Below are positions 32,675-37,987 of a DNA stretch of 37,987 nucleotides, piece by piece. Numbering within the stretch: the first letter of the stretch is position 1; every line of letters begins with the position of its first letter. This stretch comes from Myxococcota bacterium (GTDB lineage Bacteria > Myxococcota_C > UBA6777). Where the stretch lies: positions 1 to 37,987 of the forward strand of contig JAKLKB010000077.1 of NCBI GenBank assembly GCA_023150835.1, given 5' to 3'. The notes under the pieces were generated by a model. It searched no databases and was not told the DNA's origin. It saw only the letters and a list, made by a program, of their open reading frames with translations. Position numbers and translations under genes: made by a program.

Positions 32675-33844
32675 ATGAGCATTCGAGAAGCGATACGCGG
32701 TGTGGGAGATCGCCCCAGTTCAGCACGCGCCCGTGCCCGCCTTGCGATGGAATTGCAAGCCGAGGGTGTCCCACAATCGGCACAAGTCTGGGAAGCTGCC
32801 GCCAAGATCGCTTCCGCAAAGGGCGATTTTTTTCATGCGCTGGCGTTGTGCCGCTTGCATATACCGAAACAACAGCAAGGCCGTTTTTTAGAAGATCTGG
32901 TCCGACTGTATCGCAGCCCGATGGCCGGCGGAACACGGGCCCCTTCGGGTTATTCGCTGCGCCCGATCAAGTTTCAAATCCCCCTCCAAGAACAAGCCAT
33001 GCTCGCCCAAGCCGTCCAGATCGGCACCAGCCTCCAAGGGATCTATCCTGCCCCTTCTTTGCAGATCCCGACATTCCCCGTCTTCTGGGAGCTTTCGGAT
33101 GGCTTGTTGCTTTCGCTGCTACAAAACATCGTCCCTGTTCCGCTGCGAACAGGAGACGCCGTGATCATGCAAGGGCAGCGCGACCAAAGCTGCTACTTGT
33201 TGACGCATGGGCGTTTTCGCGTTGTACAAAAGCGCGACGATACCCAACAAGACGTCGTGCTGGCACAGATCCAAGCCCCCGACCTCGTCGGGGAGATCTC
33301 CTTGTTGACGCAAGTCTCACGACGCGCTTCTGTGATCGCTGAACAAGCCAGCCTTGCGTGGCGCCTCGATAGCCAGTTGCTCGAACATCTCGGACGCCAA
33401 GATGCGCGGATGCTACCCGAGTTTCGCAAGCTGCTCAAACATCGCCTTGTCAACAACCTCTTGCGCTCGAACCCTCTGTTCGCGGAACTCGACGAGGCCC
33501 ACCGCCACAACTTTTTGCGCTCCTTCGATCTGGTCCCTGTCGAACCCAATGCCGTCTTGATCCAGCAAGGACGGCCTTCTTCGGGGCTGTTCATCTTGCT
33601 TCACGGGAAAGCCGTCGTCGCGCAACAAGGCATGGATGGGCGCAACAAAGTGATCGCAGAACGCGGCGAAGGCCACGTCTTTGGCGCAGAATCCTTTTTG
33701 TACTCGCGCCCCTCTGGCACCTCTGTGGTGTTGCCCGAAGGTGGACTGGTTTTGCGCTTAAATCCGCAAACTTTCCAACAACTCCAACGCCAGATCCCGG
33801 GCCTTGAGCGCGTCTTACAAGCCCTCGCACAACAAAAGATCTGA
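32675..33844 (+). CDS. Protein with two cyclic-nucleotide-binding domains
   Basis: 389 aa. Residues ~1-135 are helical and resemble the leader of other deltaproteobacterial CNB proteins (ARARARLAMELQAEG). CNB domain 1 is at ~138-255, with LVGEISLLTQVSRRASV keeping the Gly-Glu and Arg of a phosphate-binding cassette (residues 206-219). CNB domain 2 is at ~262-385 (SSGLFILLHGKAVV, VFGAESFLYSRPSGTSVV) and lacks the cassette Arg. There is no DNA-binding HTH, so it is not a CRP-type regulator; it may pass a nucleotide signal to a partner such as the divergent kinase (inference). AAGGAG and GAGGA precede the ATG. Confidence 0.88.
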   Translation: MSIREAIRGVGDRPSSARARARLAMELQAEGVPQSAQVWEAAAKIASAKGDFFHALALCRLHIPKQQQGRFLEDLVRLYRSPMAGGTRAPSGYSLRPIKFQIPLQEQAMLAQAVQIGTSLQGIYPAPSLQIPTFPVFWELSDGLLLSLLQNIVPVPLRTGDAVIMQGQRDQSCYLLTHGRFRVVQKRDDTQQDVVLAQIQAPDLVGEISLLTQVSRRASVIAEQASLAWRLDSQLLEHLGRQDARMLPEFRKLLKHRLVNNLLRSNPLFAELDEAHRHNFLRSFDLVPVEPNAVLIQQGRPSSGLFILLHGKAVVAQQGMDGRNKVIAERGEGHVFGAESFLYSRPSGTSVVLPEGGLVLRLNPQTFQQLQRQIPGLERVLQALAQQKI

Positions 33845-33847
33845 TCC

Positions 33848-35101
33848 TCACGGCTCAAACGTGTTGAAGATCCCCGCCAGTTCGCGTGCTTCGATGATGT
33901 TGTCTTCGATGGAGCAATACGTCCACCCACCATAACGCCCCACCGAATACACGCCTCGCGCCGCAAGCTTCTTGCGTAGATCGTCCACAACACGCACGCT
34001 TTCAGTCGTGATATGCACGTACGCAGGGTCCAACACCACATGATGGTGGCTGACCAATTGATGCCCTGTGACGATCTTGGTGCGCTGTAGATCCAGCAAC
34101 ACCCGCTGCCGTTCGGCCTCGATATCCAACGTCTCCTCCAAAGCAGCCCCGATCTCGATGTAAAGGCTCATCCGATCGGTGTCAAAGATGTTGTCATAAA
34201 ATCCCACCCGATAAAAGCGAACGTCTCGCTCTGGAAAATACACCCAATGGATATCCGACCAGCCCTTGCGATCAAAACCGAGGTTGAACACCAACACCTT
34301 GTTCGATCGAAACGCTCCCAAAGGTGCTTCGATACCGCTCATCGCAACAAGCCGATCGAAGGGAGCGCTGGAGATCAGGTAATCAAAACCAATCGCTCCC
34401 TTGGAAGTTTGAGCCACTTTGTTGTGCAGATCCAGCGAAAGCAACGAAGTGTTGGTGCGGATCGCTTCGGGGCGAAGATCTCGCATCAAAGCGTGGATGT
34501 ATTGGATCGCCCCGCCCTTCGGGTAAGTAAAGGTCGCGTTGTACGAATGATTGTCGGGTTCACGAAAGTTGCGGATAATCCCGTCGAGATCGGCGTAAGG
34601 AAAGAACCGCCCCATCGCGTTGACATCCAACTCACCGAGATCACAAGCGTAAAGCTTTTCGTTGTAAGGAACCAAAAACTTTTCTGCGATCCCCTTGCCA
34701 AAACGGTTGTAGACCATCTCCTTAAAGTTGGTTGGTGGCTTGGTGTCCCGAAAATACAAGTGATACAAACAGTCGATAAATTCTTCTTGGGGTAGTTGAT
34801 GGATATTCTTTTGGAAGGGAAACTCGATCAGGTGATCGCGGTACAGGATCTTGGAACGTTTCACGATGGTGCGCACTTCGTCGGCCATCCGCTCCACCAA
34901 AAAACGCTCGATCTCTGGGCGTTTGAAGTGAAAGAAATGTCCCGAATAATCCCACACAAAACCATCTTGATGTACTGTCTTGCAGTAGCCACCGACTTCA
35001 TGATCGCGTTCCAAGATCACGTAATCATCGCTGTGGATGGCGTTTGCAAAGGCAAAACCACTTACACCCGCGCCGATGATCAAATACTTTACATGTTCCA
35101 C
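33848..35101 (-). CDS. FAD-dependent amine-oxidase / UDP-galactopyranose-mutase-like flavoprotein
   Basis: 417 aa. The N-terminus [17 protein letters not shown] is an FAD-binding Rossmann motif (GxGxxG), with [13 protein letters not shown] completing the dinucleotide fold and [10 protein letters not shown] following as in UGM/protoporphyrinogen-oxidase-like proteins. The C-terminal FAD segment is [18 protein letters not shown]. Such proteins act in sugar-nucleotide or surface polysaccharide metabolism or in amine/porphyrin oxidation; which applies here cannot be told. The start is GTG at 35101 with AAAGGAG nine bases upstream. It ends three bases after the convergent CNB gene and is divergent from mnmD. 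Confidence 0.85.
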   Translation of the reverse strand: MEHVKYLIIGAGVSGFAFANAIHSDDYVILERDHEVGGYCKTVHQDGFVWDYSGHFFHFKRPEIERFLVERMADEVRTIVKRSKILYRDHLIEFPFQKNIHQLPQEEFIDCLYHLYFRDTKPPTNFKEMVYNRFGKGIAEKFLVPYNEKLYACDLGELDVNAMGRFFPYADLDGIIRNFREPDNHSYNATFTYPKGGAIQYIHALMRDLRPEAIRTNTSLLSLDLHNKVAQTSKGAIGFDYLISSAPFDRLVAMSGIEAPLGAFRSNKVLVFNLGFDRKGWSDIHWVYFPERDVRFYRVGFYDNIFDTDRMSLYIEIGAALEETLDIEAERQRVLLDLQRTKIVTGHQLVSHHHVVLDPAYVHITTESVRVVDDLRKKLAARGVYSVGRYGGWTYCSIEDNIIEARELAGIFNTFEP

Positions 35102-35175
35102 GTTGTGCGCTCCTTTGTTCGCTGGGACGCTGGCTTGGCATCCGATCGGCCCAATCTACGCCAAACGCGAGATTC

Positions 35176-36123
35176 GTGCAAAACAAACCTTCCGTCAAAA
35201 ACGCTGCGATCAGAAAAGAGCAGGTAGCATTGAAAACAAAAAGACCACTGGTTGGGCTTGTTGAGACGGGCGACGGCTCGTGGAGCCTTTACCACGAAGA
35301 GTTGGGCGTTCATTATCGCTCGCAGCATGGGGCATTTACGGAGTCTCGCCATGTTTTTTTGGAGGGCTGCCGACTGGCATCGCGTGGGGGCGTCTGGCGC
35401 GTGTTAGAGTTGGGCTTTGGCGGCGGGATCAATTTTTTACACACCGCTGCGATGGCCCGCGCTTGCGGTGCCTCTCTCGAATACCGCACGATCGATTGGG
35501 CACCTGTCGCCCCCGCCATCCTCCAAGCCCTCCACCAACACGCCCCCCCTGAGATGCGGCCCTTTTCGGCTCTGGCTCAAGAAGTCACCGCACAAGCCGA
35601 TCCATCCGAGCTGCCCGCTCACACAAGATCACCACAAACCTACGCATCCGACACCACGACACAAGCCGATCCATTACAAACCCATCACTCCGACTTATCC
35701 ACCGATCATGCCGCCACACAAGCCGATCCATCCGACCTTATCGCGTATGCTGAATCCCCTCAAGGTGATATCCGCTTGTGGTTGTACCCCACACCGTGGC
35801 AAAACGCCGCGATCCCCCTCCCATCGGGCGCACACGCCATCTATCACGATCCCTTCGGTCCTCGCGTCAATCCCGAAGCATGGGGGGCGGATTGTTTTGC
35901 GTGGATGCGCCAACACATCGCAGACGACGGCATCTTGGCGACCTATAGCGCGGCGTCTCATGTACGCGCTGCGTTGGTCGCAGCAGGTTTTGCCCTCGCA
36001 ACGACCGCTGGCCCTGTAGGAAAACGTGAGATCACCTTGGCTGCGGTTGATCATTCTGTGTTGTCGATGTATACGCTTCTTTCCACAGAACGCTATCGCC
36101 AAAAAGCGCTCGCGTTGTTTTGA
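35176..36123 (+). CDS. mnmD: tRNA 5-methylaminomethyl-2-thiouridine methyltransferase (MnmD)
   Basis: SAM-dependent methyltransferase equivalent to the N-terminal half of E. coli MnmC, which converts nm5(s2)U34 to mnm5(s2)U34 in tRNA. The signatures are YRSQHGAFTESRHVFLEGC, RVLELGFGGGINFLHTA (SAM site), AIYHDPFGPRVNPEAW and GILATYSAASHVRAAL. Residues ~139-188 are a Thr/Asp/Pro-rich insertion with three TQADP(S/L) copies, not expected in the family. The GTG at 35176 gives 315 aa; a TTG at 35230 with AGGT nearby is an alternative that matches the family start better. mnmC2 follows 41 bases later, so the two MnmC activities are on separate adjacent genes. Confidence 0.85.
   Translation: MQNKPSVKNAAIRKEQVALKTKRPLVGLVETGDGSWSLYHEELGVHYRSQHGAFTESRHVFLEGCRLASRGGVWRVLELGFGGGINFLHTAAMARACGASLEYRTIDWAPVAPAILQALHQHAPPEMRPFSALAQEVTAQADPSELPAHTRSPQTYASDTTTQADPLQTHHSDLSTDHAATQADPSDLIAYAESPQGDIRLWLYPTPWQNAAIPLPSGAHAIYHDPFGPRVNPEAWGADCFAWMRQHIADDGILATYSAASHVRAALVAAGFALATTAGPVGKREITLAAVDHSVLSMYTLLSTERYRQKALALF
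35590..35739 (+). repeat. Low-complexity insertion in mnmD
   Basis: About 150 bases with three copies of ACACAAGCCGATCCAT-type sequence and three CATCCGA heptamers, coding for about 50 residues (TQADPSEL..., TQADPLQT..., TQADPSDL). Flanking residues on both sides are conserved MnmD sequence, so the host domain is interrupted but in frame. Confidence 0.7.
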
Positions 36124-36164
36124 CCCCACCCACCGCACACACCACACATCACAAGGAGTATCCG

Positions 36165-37313
36165 ATGTTTTCCTACAGCATTATCGGTGCGGGATTGGCT
36201 GGTCTGGCCTTCGCTGAAGCCTTGCACAAACGAGGCGTACCCGCAGAACAGATCCTCTTGATCGAAGAAACCCAACCTGCGGCGGGTTCTTCTGGAGCGA
36301 TCGGTGCGATGCTTAATCCCCTGCCCGGTCGCTCGCTGATCATGAAGGGCGGACATGCAGAAGCCTACGCCTACGCCTACCACTGGATCTTGCAGCACGC
36401 CCAAGAAGACGGTCGCGCTTATTGTCGCACCTTGCCGATACTGCGGCCTTTTGTCGAAGATCTCGGGGCCGAACAGATGCAACAGTCCTTTTTGCGTGGA
36501 CTCAGCACCTACCCCGCCACCTTGCACAGCGAGAACCTTTCCGCAAGCCAAGTCGCCGAACGCTTCCCTTGGTTAACGCAAACGGATGGAGCCTTGCTGT
36601 TTTCTCCCGCTCTTGCCGTAAACTACGGAGAGATCACATGCGGCCTCTTTGAAAAGCTCGAAGCCAAGGGCATCCGCACTCAAGTCGGTCACGCATTGCA
36701 GACCATGCAATACACCCAAGACAACACTTGGTGTCTTCGTCTCGCCGATGGAACCGAACAGATCACCAAGCACGTCATCTTTTCGATCGGAGCAGACCTC
36801 GATCTGTGGTTCCCTGATCTGCCGCTTCAAACCACAGGTGGCGAGTTGGCAGAGTTTCGTCCACCCGCAGGCATCGAGATCAACACCATGATCAGTGCCG
36901 CAGGATACCTCATCCCCAATACTGCGGGGACTTGGATCGCAGGCGCGACCTTCTGGCATGGCAAAAAAGCCTCCACCTCCACCCAAGAAGAGATCTTTTC
37001 GAGCCTCCGCGCCAAGATCGCTCGTATGCTCCCCGCCATCGAAGAAGCCGAACCGATCCGCTCGTGGTTCGGTGTTCGCGCCATCCACCCTGCGGATCGC
37101 TTGCCCTTTGTCGGCCCCTTGCCTGAACTCCCAAATGTCTCGATGCTTGGGGCCTTTTCGTCAAAGGGCTTGCTGTGGGGGCCGTGGAGTGCCGCTTGTC
37201 TTGCGGCATGGTTGGTCGACGGTGAAAACGCCATCCATCCGAGAACACACACACAGCGCGTCCCCGCAAGCGCATGGAAACCTAGCACCACCCGTATTTT
37301 GGGAGTCCCTTGA
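36165..37313 (+). CDS. mnmC: FAD-dependent oxidoreductase, MnmC C-terminal-domain type
   Basis: A 382-aa DAO-type flavoprotein: YSIIGAGLAGLAFAEAL (GxGxxG), SSGAIGAMLNPLPGRS, LFSPALAVNYGEITCGLFEKL, and a C-terminal FAD region (SWFGVRAIHPADRLPFVGPLP, MLGAFSSKGLLWGPW). It matches the oxidase half of MnmC, which removes carboxymethyl from cmnm5U34 to give nm5U34, the substrate of MnmD. The ATG at 36165 follows AAGGAG. Its TGA overlaps the ATG of the next gene (TGATG). Adjacency to mnmD strengthens the call over a generic D-amino-acid oxidase. Confidence 0.85.
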   Translation: MFSYSIIGAGLAGLAFAEALHKRGVPAEQILLIEETQPAAGSSGAIGAMLNPLPGRSLIMKGGHAEAYAYAYHWILQHAQEDGRAYCRTLPILRPFVEDLGAEQMQQSFLRGLSTYPATLHSENLSASQVAERFPWLTQTDGALLFSPALAVNYGEITCGLFEKLEAKGIRTQVGHALQTMQYTQDNTWCLRLADGTEQITKHVIFSIGADLDLWFPDLPLQTTGGELAEFRPPAGIEINTMISAAGYLIPNTAGTWIAGATFWHGKKASTSTQEEIFSSLRAKIARMLPAIEEAEPIRSWFGVRAIHPADRLPFVGPLPELPNVSMLGAFSSKGLLWGPWSAACLAAWLVDGENAIHPRTHTQRVPASAWKPSTTRILGVP

Positions 37314-37987
37314 TGGCGATCGCGCACCCTCCTCTGCCTACGCCACCCTCCCCTCCTGAGGAACCGATCGATCCTCGGCTATTTCGGGAGCGCCCTTTCG
37401 GGCTGTGGGCGCTACAGCTTTTGTTGGCGGGTGGCCTTGTGTGGATGATGGTGTCAGGCTTGCGCGCCGTACAACAACGCGACGCACAGCGCAAAGCCTC
37501 CGAACGAGCGGGCGATCAGGCATGCGGCCTCCCTTTCCCCCACACCTCCCACAAAAAGCAGATCCTGATCCTCGCTCTTTCCGAAGACGAAGCCCGAGCC
37601 AACACCCAAGAAGGCACATCCCCCGAAGATCAACGCGGCCTCTCGCAATGGCTGCGCAGATCTTCCGCTGCATGGGGAAAGATCGGCTGGCATCTTCGAC
37701 CAAGTAGCTTGTGGACGCTCTCCAATCCTCCGCTCTCTCCACAACAACAGATCGCGATCTCCCGAAATCTCGCAGCGCGTTGCCAAGTCGATGCCGTCCT
37801 CTCCACCGTCCTCACCACATGGGCAACGCCCAAATCCCCCACCCTATCGACCCCCAACCATCACACTCATCCGACTCCCAAGTCCCCCATCCTATCGAAC
37901 TCAAAGCATCCGATTCATCCGACTCCCAAGTCCCCCATCCCACCGAACCCAACCCCCCCCATCCCATCGAACTCAAAGCATTCGAGT
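37313..37987 (+). CDS. Membrane protein of unknown function, runs off the right edge
   Basis: The frame opens at ATG 37313, overlapping the mnmC2 stop, and is open for all 225 codons to the window end. Residues 1-~30 are Pro-rich, a single membrane helix follows at ~32-50 (ALQLLLAGGLVWMMVSG), then a probably exported region (QILILALSEDEARAN...). From residue ~175 there is a Pro/Ser/Lys-rich repeat tract (HPTPKSPILSNSK...). No family recognised. Translational coupling to mnmC2 says nothing firm about function. Confidence 0.7.
   Translation, partial: MAIAHPPLPTPPSPPEEPIDPRLFRERPFGLWALQLLLAGGLVWMMVSGLRAVQQRDAQRKASERAGDQACGLPFPHTSHKKQILILALSEDEARANTQEGTSPEDQRGLSQWLRRSSAAWGKIGWHLRPSSLWTLSNPPLSPQQQIAISRNLAARCQVDAVLSTVLTTWATPKSPTLSTPNHHTHPTPKSPILSNSKHPIHPTPKSPIPPNPTPPIPSNSKHSS
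37868..37987 (+). repeat. 48-bp tandem coding repeat at the window end
   Basis: A 16-codon unit (CATCCGACTCCCAAGTCCCC onward) at 37868-37915 is repeated from 37916 and then decays. A related degenerate unit precedes it. It continues to the window edge, so the copy number is unknown. Confidence 0.7.

Noticed and set aside
23070-37324. GCGATCGC octamers suggestive of cyanobacterial HIP1
   Set aside because: Only a couple are seen (near 23070 and 37316) and the general GATC excess explains them; genes are not cyanobacterial in type.
1-37987. tRNA, rRNA or CRISPR array
   Set aside because: I checked the intergenic gaps by eye and saw no cloverleaf with a T-arm GTTCGA-type motif, no rRNA-like conserved block and no regularly spaced direct repeats with unique spacers.

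Overview
The window is a gene-dense stretch of bacterial chromosome with about 25 protein genes, two of them cut by the window edges. I see no rRNA, tRNA, CRISPR array, phage module or transposase. The gene set (Hanks-type kinase with a membrane anchor, homodimeric pyruvate:ferredoxin oxidoreductase, DUF455 ferritin-like protein, PlsC/SDR pair, GT-C-like membrane protein, Pro/Ala-rich proteins) fits a Gram-negative deltaproteobacterium-like or Myxococcota-like organism. That placement is an inference with low confidence.

Layout. 1-148 (-) is the start of a lipoprotein gene with an 11-base G/C run just after the lipobox. 418-6823 (+) holds pncB, polA and a membrane-anchored MutS-like ATPase; the last is flanked by inverted copies of a ~110-bp repeat. 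7229-8565 holds a divergent metallophosphoesterase (-) and hemerythrin-like protein (+). 8627-12041 (-) is a tight three-gene operon (ferritin-like DUF455, ATP-grasp-like, D12 adenine methyltransferase) joined by ATGA overlaps. 12523-14288 (+) is an acyltransferase/SDR pair. 14344-20436 (-) holds a GT-C-like membrane protein, a peptidoglycan-binding protein with an L,D-transpeptidase-like end, a zinc-ribbon membrane protease, an unknown protein and a GNAT acetyltransferase. 20544-25152 (+) is nifJ (PFOR) plus a DHOD-like gene, behind a perfect FNR-type palindrome. 25390-32176 (-) holds a papain/C39-like cysteine protease candidate, a HEAT-like tail-anchored protein and a Ser/Thr kinase. 32675-33844 (+) is a double cyclic-nucleotide-binding protein, 33848-35101 (-) a UGM/amine-oxidase-like flavoprotein, and 35176-37987 (+) split mnmD and mnmC2 genes followed by an unfinished membrane protein gene.

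The most unusual feature is a dispersed 139-bp element with three stem-loops. There are four full copies in one orientation (10791, 12202, 19760, 29482) and two partial ones (6820, 7163). Three full copies are read through in the same frame inside genes: within the ATP-grasp protein, and as the C-terminal parts of the acetyltransferase and the kinase. Each contributes a peptide close to CGAxPHxPQGxAAPLTP. Partial copies carry the stop codons of the MutS-like and phosphoesterase genes. This resembles the behaviour of Rickettsia palindromic elements, but in an apparently unrelated sequence family.

Other points of note are a strong excess of GATC (Ile ATC codons are usually preceded by a codon ending in G), a Pol I with a degraded proofreading domain, and two Pro/Ser/Ala-rich proteins without signal peptides that carry Cys/His catalytic signatures.
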